DNA from: Aceticella autotrophica | GTDB lineage: Bacteria; Bacillota; Thermoanaerobacteria; Thermoanaerobacterales; Thermoanaerobacteraceae | Reading direction: 5' to 3' | DNA: 64,000 nucleotides | Assembly: GCF_017357865.1 (NCBI RefSeq) | Contig: NZ_CP060096.1 | Coordinates: 2,095,001-2,159,000 of the forward strand | In this document: positions 18,812 through 27,915 of the stretch, piece after piece | How the letters are laid out: every line of letters starts with the position of its first letter | How positions within the stretch are numbered: the stretch's first letter is position 1 | The notes under the pieces: model-generated | What the model saw: the letters and a program-made list of their open reading frames with translations, nothing else | Databases searched by the model: none | What the model was told of the DNA's origin: nothing | Position numbers and translations under genes: made by a program

Positions 18812-18862
18812 TTATAAAAATCCCTCCGCAGCTTTATTATTTTACATACTTGTGGAAGGATT
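18812..18862 (-). terminator. probable terminator after spoIIE
   Basis: Stem AATCCTTCC / GGAGGGATT (18854-18862 with 18819-18827; one G-U pair), 26-nt loop, followed by TTTT on the minus strand. The large loop makes it less certain. Confidence 0.5.
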
Positions 18863-18874
18863 ATATATATTATT

Positions 18875-21226
18875 TTATTTAAGTTTTTTCCATATTTTTA
18901 TAACCAGTACCGTCATATCATCTTTTGGTGTATTATTACATAACTCTAAGCATTTTTTTATGATAATCTCAGCAATATCCTGTGGATTTCTTGATTCTAT
19001 CCCTTTTATAAATTTTGAGATGGCAGTTTCCTTATCGCCTTCAAAACAATCAAGTACACCATCTGTCGCAAGTATTACAAAATCACCATCTTTTAATTTT
19101 CTTTCATGTATATCTGCCTCTACATCTTCAAGTATACCTATTGGAAGCGAACTTGATTCTATGATATCTACATTATCGCTACTCTTTATAAATGTTGCAG
19201 AAGCCCCTATCTTAATAAATTCTGCATTTCCCGTAAACAAATCAATAAATGTTATATCAACCGTTGAAAACATCTCTTCGGCAGACCTTAAGGCAAGTAT
19301 TGAATTTAACGTCTGAATTATAAGATTCTTGTTAAATCCCGCCTCTATAAACCGTTCTAATAAAGATATTGTCGTACCACTTTCAGAGGCAGCCCTGTAG
19401 CCGAATCCCATTCCATCACTCAACGCAGCCATGTATTTTCCGCCCTCAAGCTCAATAAACGAATACGCATCACCTGATACCTTATTTGCATCCTTATTGA
19501 CCTTGCTTATTCCTGTTGATACCTGATAAGATTCCGCTTTTGTAAGATTTAATGTACATCTTCCTTTTGAATCTATAGAACAAATGACATCCTTCCTTTC
19601 ATATCTTTCCCCCATTATTTCGGATATTGCCGGTATTATCTTCCTTTCACATTCCTTAGCAGCATAGCAGGCTTTTTTATATATTTTTATATTTATATTT
19701 CCATCACCGATGTCATATACTATTACATCTTCAACAGCTATATTCAATTTGTCGAGCTCCACCATTATATGCTGTTCGAGGTCATCTTTAAATGTAATAT
19801 TCATGCTTATGTCTTCAGCCATATTCGATATGGCTTCGGATATACCCTTTAGCTGGTTTGATACTATACCCCTTGCATCTTTTAATCTTTCCCTCCACTG
19901 CATATCAATTTTATATATCTGAAGATTATGTTTGGTACAATTTAATAATTCCGGGAATCTAACACATCTTTTGTACAGCTTATTACTTTCAATATTTCCA
20001 GAACTTTCAAGACATTCTACTATTTCGAACATGCTTTTATATGTAAAATAAAATTCCTTGTCCCAGCATATCCTATACCTTTCACAATTTGTACATATTT
20101 TATTGGCAATTTCCTCAAATAAATAAGATACATCTTTATGTGCAATTATCTTCTCATTTGACTTTTTAAAACTTTTACCCAATTCATCAAAAACCTGTGA
20201 GTACTCTATTAATTTATCTGTAACAACTTCCTTCAGCTTTTCATTATATTTTCTTTCACTTAAATTTTTATTGCCTTTTATGAGATATGACAATTTATTC
20301 ATGTAATCTGCCGGTACAACAAGAAATACAGCTGATGCAAATATGATGTCATATGGATTTATAAGCATTTGTGTCGAAGCATTTACATAAAATGTCATAA
20401 TCACAAAAGCTATTATAAAGCCTATTGTAATTCCCAGCCTATTAAGCTTTTTCATACTTCCAGACAATAAACCTGCAAATCCATAAAGTCCTACAGCTGA
20501 TGGGGCTTGAAAAAGTGACAAACTTCCAATCAAACCTATCGTGGTACCTACACTTGTACCTACTCCAATACCCCCAAGGTACGAACTTAAAAGAATTACA
20601 AAAATACCCATTGTACTACTTAAATTGATTTTCCATATTTTTATATTGTTTAATCCCAATATTGTAATCCCAATCATAATGCACAGGGATATCAATTCTT
20701 CGTTTGAAATTACCCTTCTGTTTGTACTGTTTAAAAGCGATATAGCTTGGTTAAATATAAACACCAGCAACATTGCAGTTATGGATTCATAAAAGGTCAT
20801 CATTATATCAAAAAATAAAAAGCCATATATACTGCTGTATAAAAGCCCTGCTAAAAATAATGCAGCAAATGTTATTAAAGCAACTTTAAATACATCCTTT
20901 TGTTTTACTTTAAAAATTGCTTCAAGAAAGAGTATCAATATAAATACCCCCAAATATTTAAAGCTGTTTACATTGTTTAAAGATAAAATACCCAAATATA
21001 TACCAAGTCCTGCTATAAAATACCTCCTTCTAAACATGATAAGCACAGCAAAATATGCAACACCAAATGGCAGAAGATTTTCAAATATCTCCGCTCTGCC
21101 GATTATAAAACCAAGTATGGTAAAAACAAATACGTTTAGAATAAATCTTAGATTATCTTTCTGTGTATTAATATTTTCTTCCTTCTTTCCAATCCTCTTA
21201 TATGGAAGAACATCTGAATTATACAT
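18875..21226 (-). CDS. spoIIE: stage II sporulation protein E
   Basis: Membrane phosphatase that dephosphorylates SpoIIAA to activate sigma-F in the forespore, and acts at the polar septum. 783 residues: an N-terminal region with roughly ten hydrophobic segments (to about residue 310), a central oligomerisation region containing CTNCERYRICW, and a C-terminal PP2C domain with KVSGDAYSF, ALSDGMGFG, DGVLD and KDDMTVLVIKI metal-binding motifs. ATG preceded by GGTGG. Monocistronic, with a promoter of Spo0A-dependent appearance. Confidence 0.95.
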   Translation of the reverse strand: MYNSDVLPYKRIGKKEENINTQKDNLRFILNVFVFTILGFIIGRAEIFENLLPFGVAYFAVLIMFRRRYFIAGLGIYLGILSLNNVNSFKYLGVFILILFLEAIFKVKQKDVFKVALITFAALFLAGLLYSSIYGFLFFDIMMTFYESITAMLLVFIFNQAISLLNSTNRRVISNEELISLCIMIGITILGLNNIKIWKINLSSTMGIFVILLSSYLGGIGVGTSVGTTIGLIGSLSLFQAPSAVGLYGFAGLLSGSMKKLNRLGITIGFIIAFVIMTFYVNASTQMLINPYDIIFASAVFLVVPADYMNKLSYLIKGNKNLSERKYNEKLKEVVTDKLIEYSQVFDELGKSFKKSNEKIIAHKDVSYLFEEIANKICTNCERYRICWDKEFYFTYKSMFEIVECLESSGNIESNKLYKRCVRFPELLNCTKHNLQIYKIDMQWRERLKDARGIVSNQLKGISEAISNMAEDISMNITFKDDLEQHIMVELDKLNIAVEDVIVYDIGDGNINIKIYKKACYAAKECERKIIPAISEIMGERYERKDVICSIDSKGRCTLNLTKAESYQVSTGISKVNKDANKVSGDAYSFIELEGGKYMAALSDGMGFGYRAASESGTTISLLERFIEAGFNKNLIIQTLNSILALRSAEEMFSTVDITFIDLFTGNAEFIKIGASATFIKSSDNVDIIESSSLPIGILEDVEADIHERKLKDGDFVILATDGVLDCFEGDKETAISKFIKGIESRNPQDIAEIIIKKCLELCNNTPKDDMTVLVIKIWKKLK

Positions 21227-21252
21227 TTATTTCCACCACCGTTTTTTATTTT

Positions 21253-21285
21253 ATTGTATCATGCAAATTTAGTATTATTTGTTAA
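21253..21285 (-). promoter_or_regulatory. spoIIE promoter with 21-bp spacer
   Basis: Minus strand: TTAACA, 21-bp spacer, TACAAT. The over-long spacing matches what is known for Spo0A-activated sigma-A promoters such as B. subtilis spoIIE and spoIIG. A partial 0A-box (TGTCATA against TGTCGAA) is at 21312-21318. Confidence 0.45.
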
Positions 21286-21334
21286 AAATTGGTGGTAGCA
21301 AAAAATTTTTTTATGACACATTTTTCTTAAATAT

Positions 21335-21367
21335 AAAAAAAAGCTACAATCCACTGCAGCTTTTTTT
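21335..21367. terminator. intrinsic terminator after tRNA-Glu
   Basis: GCTGCA / TGTAGC stem extended by A- and T-runs on both sides; works in either direction by appearance. Confidence 0.8.
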
Positions 21368-21386
21368 GCAAAATCAATATATTAAA

Positions 21387-21461
21387 TGGTGACCCCGACG
21401 GGATTCGAACCCATGTTACCGCCGTGAAAGGGCGATGTCTTAACCACTTGACCACGGGGCC
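21387..21461 (-). tRNA. tRNA-Glu (anticodon TTC)
   Basis: 75 nt including an encoded CCA. Acceptor GGCCCCG pairs with CGGGGTC, the anticodon loop is CTTTCAC, and the T arm carries TTCGAAT. Confidence 0.97.
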
Positions 21462-21474
21462 GGTTGACAATCAT

Positions 21475-21502
21475 ATTTTATCATATTTTGTAGAAATGTC
21501 AA
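21475..21502 (-). promoter_or_regulatory. promoter of tRNA-Glu
   Basis: Minus strand: consensus TTGACA, 16-bp spacer, TAAAAT, just upstream of the tRNA. Confidence 0.75.
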
Positions 21503-21573
21503 TAAAAATTTTTCTATTTATTTGATACCGATTATACAGTACATCTCGTTATTATCTGCCGTTTTTCATTCGC

Positions 21574-22326
21574 TTATAACGGAACAACCACGGGTATATC
21601 ATGAAATTTTTCTACAGCAATGGGAATCCCATAAACAGATGCTATATTTTTTGATGTCATGATTTCCATCCCTCCACAGGCAAAAATTGTCTTATCTTTT
21701 AAAAGCAGAAATTTGTTAGAAAACCTTAATGACAGATTAAGGTCATGCATTATAACAATTGCAGCAATATTTTCCTCTTCTACTGTCTGTTTCAGTATCC
21801 TCAGCACCTCCATTTGATTTTTTAAATCCAGGTTGCTTGTCGGTTCGTCCAACAAAAGTACCTGCGGTTCCTGCGCCAATGCTCTTGCTATAACAACCTT
21901 TTGCAGTTCCCCACCGCTTAATTCATCTAAATATCGCAGTGCAAATTGCTGTAGGTTTAATTTTTCTAAAACCCTGTTTACTATATCCATATCCTTCTTT
22001 GTAACATCCCATTTGATATGGGGTTTTCTTCCAAGAAGAACGGCATCAAATACCGTAAAACGAGCATTTTCATATCTTTGTGCGACATATCCCATCTTTT
22101 GTGCTACTTCCCTGCGGCTTAATTTTGCAATATCTCTTTTTTCAATGTATGCTGTGCCTTTTTGCGGCTTTAAAATCCTGTTGATGCATTTTAAAAGTGT
22201 AGACTTTCCCGCACCATTATTCCCTAAAACAGACAGCAGTTCTCCCCTTTTGAGACTGAAACTTACATCTTTTAATGTGGGTACGCTTATATATCTGAAT
22301 TCTATTCCATCTACTTCTAATATCAT
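21574..22326 (-). CDS. FecE-type ABC transporter ATP-binding protein
   Basis: ATPase of a metal-chelate or corrinoid importer. 250 residues with Walker A GNNGAGKST, signature LSGGELQ, Walker B VLLLDEPTSNLD and the switch His in MHDLNLS. It overlaps the permease gene by 4 bp, so the two are translationally coupled. Substrate class (iron-siderophore, haem, cobalamin or oxyanion) cannot be told from the ATPase. Last of a three-gene fecBCD-like operon. Confidence 0.92.
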   Translation of the reverse strand: MILEVDGIEFRYISVPTLKDVSFSLKRGELLSVLGNNGAGKSTLLKCINRILKPQKGTAYIEKRDIAKLSRREVAQKMGYVAQRYENARFTVFDAVLLGRKPHIKWDVTKKDMDIVNRVLEKLNLQQFALRYLDELSGGELQKVVIARALAQEPQVLLLDEPTSNLDLKNQMEVLRILKQTVEEENIAAIVIMHDLNLSLRFSNKFLLLKDKTIFACGGMEIMTSKNIASVYGIPIAVEKFHDIPVVVPL

Positions 22327-23393
22327 CTGTTAAGCCTCCTTGAAAGGAGATATAAAAAGAGCGGTGCTCCAAAAAGGGAAGTTATAGCTCCTACCGGAAG
22401 CACTATCGGAGCAATAACCGTTCTTCCTATGGTGTCAGAACCTAAAAGCAGCAGTCCTCCAATAACTCCTGAAGCAGGGATTAAAAAGCGATGGTCTCCT
22501 CCAATCAGCCTTCTCATTATATGAGGACCTGCTAATCCGATAAAACCAATTATGCCTAAGAAAGAAACAGTTACCGCACTTATTAAGGATGCTATAAACA
22601 TACCTATTAATCTTATTCTTTCTACATCTACACCAAGTCCTTTTGCGGTTTCTTCGCCGCTGTTTAAGGCGTTATAATTCCATCTGTTAAACATGAAATA
22701 AACAAATCCGGCTAAAATGATTATAGTCATGATAAGTAAGTCCCGCCAGGACGCCCTTCCGATATCCCCAAATGTCCAGAATACCACAGAAGCAACCTTC
22801 ACATCATCTGCAAAATACTGCAGAAGCATAGTAGCAGCCGAAAACAAGGAGCTTAGAGCAACACCTGTCAATATCATGGCTTCAGGAGTTACCCTGAAAA
22901 TTGAAGACAGCATAAGGATAACTATCGTTGATGACATTGCTCCTAAAAATGCAAATATAACAACCATATACGGATTATTGATGATTATTGACTCAGATGC
23001 ACTGTTTCGTGCACTGCCTGCTCCAAATGCAATGATAGCCATCGCCGCTCCAAATGCCGCACCTTGTGAAATACCTATTGTAAAAGGGGAGGCAAGAGGA
23101 TTTCTAAGAATGCTCTGCATTACACAGCCGGCTATTGAAAGACCAACTCCCGCTACAATCGCAGATAAAATCCTCGGCAATCTTATATTCCATACAATAA
23201 TACTCAGCCTGTTATCACTTCTATTTAATAAGGTCGTCAATACCTCCTTTAAGGTGGTACCGGCAGAACCGGCATTTATTGCATATACTGACAAAACTAA
23301 AACAAAAAGTGCACACAATAAAATTATAAAAATTTTTCTTCCGGTATATTTCTGATAACTGCTTGGAATGTTTTCCATCGCTTGCTGTTTCAC
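22323..23393 (-). CDS. FecCD family ABC transporter permease
   Basis: Membrane channel of the importer. 356 residues with about nine to ten transmembrane helices and family motifs: LPRILSAIVAGVGLSIAGCVMQSILRNPLASPFTIGIS near the N terminus and FLGIIGFIGLAGPHIMRRLIGGDHRFLIP before the last helices. It is one gene, presumably acting as a homodimer. Located between the binding-protein gene (37 bp) and the ATPase gene (4-bp overlap). Confidence 0.93.
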   Translation of the reverse strand: MKQQAMENIPSSYQKYTGRKIFIILLCALFVLVLSVYAINAGSAGTTLKEVLTTLLNRSDNRLSIIVWNIRLPRILSAIVAGVGLSIAGCVMQSILRNPLASPFTIGISQGAAFGAAMAIIAFGAGSARNSASESIIINNPYMVVIFAFLGAMSSTIVILMLSSIFRVTPEAMILTGVALSSLFSAATMLLQYFADDVKVASVVFWTFGDIGRASWRDLLIMTIIILAGFVYFMFNRWNYNALNSGEETAKGLGVDVERIRLIGMFIASLISAVTVSFLGIIGFIGLAGPHIMRRLIGGDHRFLIPASGVIGGLLLLGSDTIGRTVIAPIVLPVGAITSLFGAPLFLYLLSRRLNR

Positions 23394-23430
23394 CTTTTTA
23401 TCCCCTTACCTGAGTTTATATTAAACCTTT

Positions 23431-24555
23431 CTATGAACCTAAGGTTATTTGTTTAAACCCGCCGTATAATTCAACCATCTTGTCATATAAAGGTTTCCCA
23501 TAGAAAAATTTGTATACTTCATCCGCCTTTTTAGCAGGGTCAATATCCTTAAACTGCTCCGGATATAAAACCTTACCTGCGTAATATGAATCAGCGATTG
23601 CCGTATCTATATTTGTTGTATAATTATTATACGGCAACAATCCATAAACATGCCCATCTTTTACCGCCTTTAAGGATTGATAAAACTTCGGGTCTTTTTG
23701 ATAATCCTGTTTAACTAATGGTAAACCACCCTCATCGATAAAAATAACGTCAGGATTCCATGACAGCAATTTTTCCCTGTCAATCATGACACTACCCTTT
23801 TGTCCGGTTTCGTCCACCACATTTTTAGCGTTTATATTTTTAAATGGAGGATAGTTCCCCTGTGTGCTTTCTATCCCATGCATTCCTTTCATACCAAGTG
23901 CTCCAACATATACCGTTGGTTTCTTATCGTTTGGAATCCCCTTTGTCCTGTCATTTAAATCCTTCTGGCAGTTTTTTATATAATCCACCACCTCATGTGC
24001 CCTTGTCTCTTCTCCTGTTATCTTCCCTATAAGATTAATTGATTTATATACATCCTCATCAAATGTTGCAAGTTTGCCATAACTTATAACAACAACAGGA
24101 ATACCTGTCTTTGTCTGAAGGTCATCTGCTTTTGCTTTATCTGCATATGCCGCAAAAATAACATCTGGTTTTACCTCTACAAGTTTTTCCGGATCAGGTG
24201 CAGAATCAGGACCACCTTGTCCGATTACCGGCAGCTTTGATAATTCATCTCTATACGCCATATTGTATGTCCTGCCGTCTGCAGGTTTTATGTCAATATT
24301 TTCAACACCGGCTAATTTTTTAACCCCGTCAACATAAGTAATAAGCCTTAAAGCACCGGGCCATATCCCTACAACCTTGTTAGCAGGAACAGTGACTTCA
24401 ACCTGACGCCCCACTAAATCAGTAACTGTAATCTTTTGTGCCTTTGTTTCCTGTTTCTGCTGAACAGGAGCTTTAGAGCTGCATGCTGTAGTAATGATAA
24501 CGATTGAAAGCAGTGCAGCAAAGAAGACTCTTAATTTTAATGATATGTTTTTCAT
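23431..24555 (-). CDS. periplasmic-binding-type lipoprotein of a FecBCD importer
   Basis: 374 residues; lipoprotein signal with ITTAC lipobox (Cys25), then a class III TroA-like binding fold beginning VTDLVGRQVEVTVP and GVENIDIKPADGR. The segment GALGMKGMHGIESTQGNYPPF may be ligand-contacting, but I cannot read the ligand: iron chelate, corrinoid and molybdate/tungstate (MolA-type) are all possible. First gene of its operon. Its upstream region was shared, before the IS landed, with the divergent NifH-like gene, so both may belong to one metal-cofactor system. No cobalamin riboswitch is visible in the 185 bp before the IS. Confidence 0.88.
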   Translation of the reverse strand: MKNISLKLRVFFAALLSIVIITTACSSKAPVQQKQETKAQKITVTDLVGRQVEVTVPANKVVGIWPGALRLITYVDGVKKLAGVENIDIKPADGRTYNMAYRDELSKLPVIGQGGPDSAPDPEKLVEVKPDVIFAAYADKAKADDLQTKTGIPVVVISYGKLATFDEDVYKSINLIGKITGEETRAHEVVDYIKNCQKDLNDRTKGIPNDKKPTVYVGALGMKGMHGIESTQGNYPPFKNINAKNVVDETGQKGSVMIDREKLLSWNPDVIFIDEGGLPLVKQDYQKDPKFYQSLKAVKDGHVYGLLPYNNYTTNIDTAIADSYYAGKVLYPEQFKDIDPAKKADEVYKFFYGKPLYDKMVELYGGFKQITLGS

Positions 24556-24582
24556 ATGATCCCTCCGTAAAATATGTTTTTA

Positions 24583-24609
24583 GATAACATTTATTCTTTT
24601 TGTGTTATC
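24583..24609. promoter_or_regulatory. inverted repeat in the fecB-like leader
   Basis: GATAACA and TGTTATC, perfect 7-bp arms 13 bp apart, just downstream of the -10 box. It may be an operator for a metal-responsive repressor or a leader hairpin. Confidence 0.35.
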
Positions 24610-24618
24610 CCTTTAAAT

Positions 24619-24647
24619 ATAATAACATATGACATAAACAAAAACAA
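24619..24647 (-). promoter_or_regulatory. sigma-A promoter of the FecBCD-type operon
   Basis: Minus strand: TTGTTT, 17-bp spacer, TATTAT. It survives intact between the IS and the operon. Confidence 0.55.
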
Positions 24648-24722
24648 CATTTTTTTAGATTTGGGACATAATCAAAAGTGGTATATCAAGACATTATCAT
24701 AAATCAATCAGTGTGGGGTAAA

Positions 24723-24740
24723 AAAATAAAATTTTTGTTG
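24723..24740. repeat. left target-site duplication of IS copy 2
   Basis: AAAATAAAATTTTTGTTG, exactly repeated at 26510-26527. Confidence 0.85.
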
Positions 24741-26509
24741 TGTCAATAGTCTGTGAAAATGTCACCTAAAAAAGAGCAAATTTATTCAGTGAAAATGTCA
24801 TGTTTAAATATGCTTTTATGTTTCAGTGATGGTAACAAATTTTTCTTAAAACGAAGTAAAATTGTAGCAAAAGATTTTGAATTGATAATAATATAAAATT
24901 GTCGAAGAGCCTTTCAAAGCACGCGTTAATTGTAGATATACTATGTATAGAATATTATGTCTTGTAATCTAAAGACATAAAAACATGCAATTTATTCTAT
25001 ACATCTCTTTAAAAGAGAAACCTTAAAAAAGGCATAGGAAATTAAGCCTTGATAAATACCATCAAAGCGAGTATCATAATATATGACAATATTTTTCTAT
25101 GCCCATGCACGCGTAGAATTGAAAAGCTGATTAAGCATTTCAACGATCTCACGATCGGTTTCTTCATACGCGTAATTGGGCTTCTTCTTTTGTGCATGCC
25201 GCCATGGGTGATCGGCACTTGGCTTTACTATAGTTTGTTTCACAGTTTTCTCTTTAGATAACTTTAAAGATTCTTTTTTTGGACGTTCATCAAGAAGCAA
25301 AGTATCATATATAACATCAGCATAGAAAGCTTTTACGCCTATTTTAGAACTACTTAAGACAGTAAGTTTAGCTTTGGGCATAGCTGGAGCCTTTTTACCA
25401 TTCTTGATAAGTTGATAATACTTACCCTTGTAAGAAAAAACAGACCCTTCAATGATAGTACGCTCTTCCTTTACGCATAAGATATAATCAAGGTTAATAT
25501 TAGAATCAAGCGTTCTAAAAGCATGTTCAGGATTTTCAGGTTCGACACCAAACTTTTCATTGTAAGCGACAATAAATTGCGATAAAAATGCATTAGCAGC
25601 TTTCATAGTATCAATTCCATGAATCTTAAACTCAACAGGAAGCCTGCTTTGAAGCGTATCCCATAGCTTTTCAATGCGGCCTTTAGCTTGTGGAGAATTA
25701 GCCTTAATAACGTTGATTCCAAGCTCTCCCATAGCTCTTTCAAACTGAGTAAAATTAACTGTCTTTCCCTCTAATTGTTCTTCTATAGATAGTTTACCGC
25801 TATTAGGAGAGACAAAGATAGTGTGACGGTCAGAATATATACTGATAGGGATACCATGGTTGTTAACGATTTGTCTTATGACTTCGAAATATCCTTCCAT
25901 ACACTCGTTAGGAGCAAAAAAAAGTGCAAGAATTTCACCGGTAGCGTCATCTATAGCTCCATGTAGAGTAAATGATTTATCTCCTATGATCCATTCATGT
26001 GGAGAAGCATCAATCTGAACCAGCATTCCCTTTTGAGGCTTTCTCTTTCTTCGATGATGAGATTTACGCTTACGATGTTTTTTAGGGCTTTTAATACCCT
26101 CTTTAGTCAATATCCTATATATTGTAGAATAACTCACATTAATATTTTCATGTTCTTCCAGTAACTCAGAAAAATGCATGAAATTAGCCTCTTGGTACTT
26201 TGTTTGTTTTAACTCAACAATTTTGGTTCCGATTTCATCCGAGAGAGCATGCTTAGGCTTCCTACCTCTATTTTTATGAATTATGAACGCAGGACCATCT
26301 TTTAAAACCCCTCCTTTTAACCTTATTACTTGGCGTTCACTGAGGCCCAGAAGCTCAGCAGCTTCTCTTACGGTTATAATTTTATCAATAGTCTGATTGA
26401 TAACTCTAAGACGACTTATTTCTTTTTGAGTCATATTGAATATCTCCTCTCTCATACATGACATTTTATCAGAATAAATTCAATATGACATTATCACAGA
26501 ATAATTACA
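24741..26509 (-). mobile_element. complete IS1202-like insertion sequence, copy 2 (inverted)
   Basis: Same 1,769-bp length, terminal repeats, transposase and non-coding tail as 2279-4047, in opposite orientation. It has its own 18-bp target duplication, different from that of copy 1, so the copies are independent insertions and not the ends of a composite transposon. It lies between the divergent fecB-like and nifH-like promoters, stopping directly before the -35 box of the latter. The two inverted copies could invert the roughly 20.7 kb between them by recombination. The tail 24741-25096 carries no gene. Confidence 0.9.
25097..26434 (-). CDS. DDE transposase of the IS1202-like element, copy 2
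   Basis: About 445 residues, the same amino-acid sequence as the transposase at 2354-3691: HTH near the N terminus, basic middle section, rve-type core with Asp (QIDAS), Asp (YSDRH) and Glu (RIEKLW). The ATG at 26434 with GAGGAG upstream is preferred over an in-frame ATG at 26464. Intact and presumably active. Confidence 0.88.
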   Translation of the reverse strand: MTQKEISRLRVINQTIDKIITVREAAELLGLSERQVIRLKGGVLKDGPAFIIHKNRGRKPKHALSDEIGTKIVELKQTKYQEANFMHFSELLEEHENINVSYSTIYRILTKEGIKSPKKHRKRKSHHRRKRKPQKGMLVQIDASPHEWIIGDKSFTLHGAIDDATGEILALFFAPNECMEGYFEVIRQIVNNHGIPISIYSDRHTIFVSPNSGKLSIEEQLEGKTVNFTQFERAMGELGINVIKANSPQAKGRIEKLWDTLQSRLPVEFKIHGIDTMKAANAFLSQFIVAYNEKFGVEPENPEHAFRTLDSNINLDYILCVKEERTIIEGSVFSYKGKYYQLIKNGKKAPAMPKAKLTVLSSSKIGVKAFYADVIYDTLLLDERPKKESLKLSKEKTVKQTIVKPSADHPWRHAQKKKPNYAYEETDREIVEMLNQLFNSTRAWA

Positions 26510-26527
26510 AAAATAAAATTTTTGTTG
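26510..26527. repeat. right target-site duplication of IS copy 2
   Basis: Exact repeat of 24723-24740; it touches the -35 box of the promoter at 26528. Confidence 0.85.
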
Positions 26528-26556
26528 TTGACTTTTATGAAAATATATAATATACT
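26528..26556 (+). promoter_or_regulatory. sigma-A promoter of the NifH-like gene
   Basis: Plus strand: TTGACT, 17-bp spacer, TATACT. Transcription would begin near 26563, giving a leader of about 225 nt before the ATG at 26788. Confidence 0.65.
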
Positions 26557-26609
26557 TTTCTCACAGTTTATTTTAACAATAAAATAGTAAGTAATTTAAT
26601 TAAGATAGC

Positions 26610-26643
26610 AAAGGTGCTTTTCGTTTCGGAAAGCATCTTTTTT
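26610..26643 (+). terminator. intrinsic terminator in the NifH-like leader (possible attenuator)
   Basis: 11-bp stem (26610-26620 with 26630-26640, one G-U pair), 9-nt loop, then TTTTTT. It lies between promoter and gene, which makes it a candidate attenuator rather than the end of another transcript: no gene precedes it. Confidence 0.75.
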
Positions 26644-26645
26644 AT

Positions 26646-26698
26646 TAAATAAGTAAAGGCGCTTATCAGGATATTAGATAAGCGCCTTTACTTATTTA
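26646..26698. repeat. 22-bp perfect hairpin before the NifH-like gene
   Basis: Arms 26646-26667 and 26677-26698 pair without mismatch around a 9-nt loop. Directly downstream is AAGGAGGTGATG, a strong ribosome-site-like sequence followed by a five-codon frame. Together with the terminator it occupies the otherwise gene-free stretch from 26510 to 26787. Confidence 0.7.
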
Positions 26699-26772
26699 TA
26701 AGGAGGTGATGAGGAAAGGGATATAAAGATTTATCCAAAAAATTGATAAATAACAAATTATAACAAATATGA

Positions 26773-27570
<798 letters not shown>

Positions 27571-27915
27571 CTACGATGTGGTTATTGCGTGACACAGACT
27601 GTATTTATGACAGGCAGTCCTTCTGTTAATGCAGTAGGAAGCACCATCTATAACATTTTATGTCGTATATGGTGAGGCTTCACATAAACCCTTTCCCTCC
27701 CCCCTCTCTCAATCCTTGATTTCCGTAGTGCCCATCTTTTTCCATGGAATAAAGTCTTACTAATAAAGTCATTCCAGACTTAAACCTTATCCCTTTACTC
27801 TTATCTCCTTTTCCCCCGACTTTTTTATTTCTATTGCCTCCTGTTTAGAGTGAATATATTAGGGGGAGAGCGAGAATATTAGGGAAAAACAAATACAACA
27901 TATATATCTCGTTCT
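27571..27915. other. 345-bp gene-free stretch after the NifH-like gene
   Basis: I see no gene. It contains an imperfect hairpin at 27638-27682 (GAAGC and CCAT pairing with ATGG and GCTTC, with an inner ACAT/ATGT stem), a markedly pyrimidine-rich block on the plus strand around 27690-27840, and two related motifs GAATATATTAGGG and GAATATTAGGG near 27852-27885. A clear intrinsic terminator for either the NifH-like gene or glmS was not found. Confidence 0.5.

Noticed and set aside
24556-24740. Cobalamin riboswitch before the FecBCD-type operon
   Set aside because: The space is short and none of the conserved B12-box segments is visible.
2279-26509. Composite transposon carrying 20.7 kb of genes
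   Set aside because: Each IS copy has its own, different target-site duplication, and the DNA between is ordinary housekeeping and sporulation genes.
27571-27675. C-terminal extension of the NifH-like protein by reading through its TAA, giving 34 more codons including RCGYC
   Set aside because: An open run of this length is expected by chance, and no recoding signal or known NifH extension supports it.
27571-27915. Remnant of a nitrogenase component-1 gene after the NifH-like gene
   Set aside because: I found no recognisable NifD/K motif in any frame; a short phrase in one frame is not enough.
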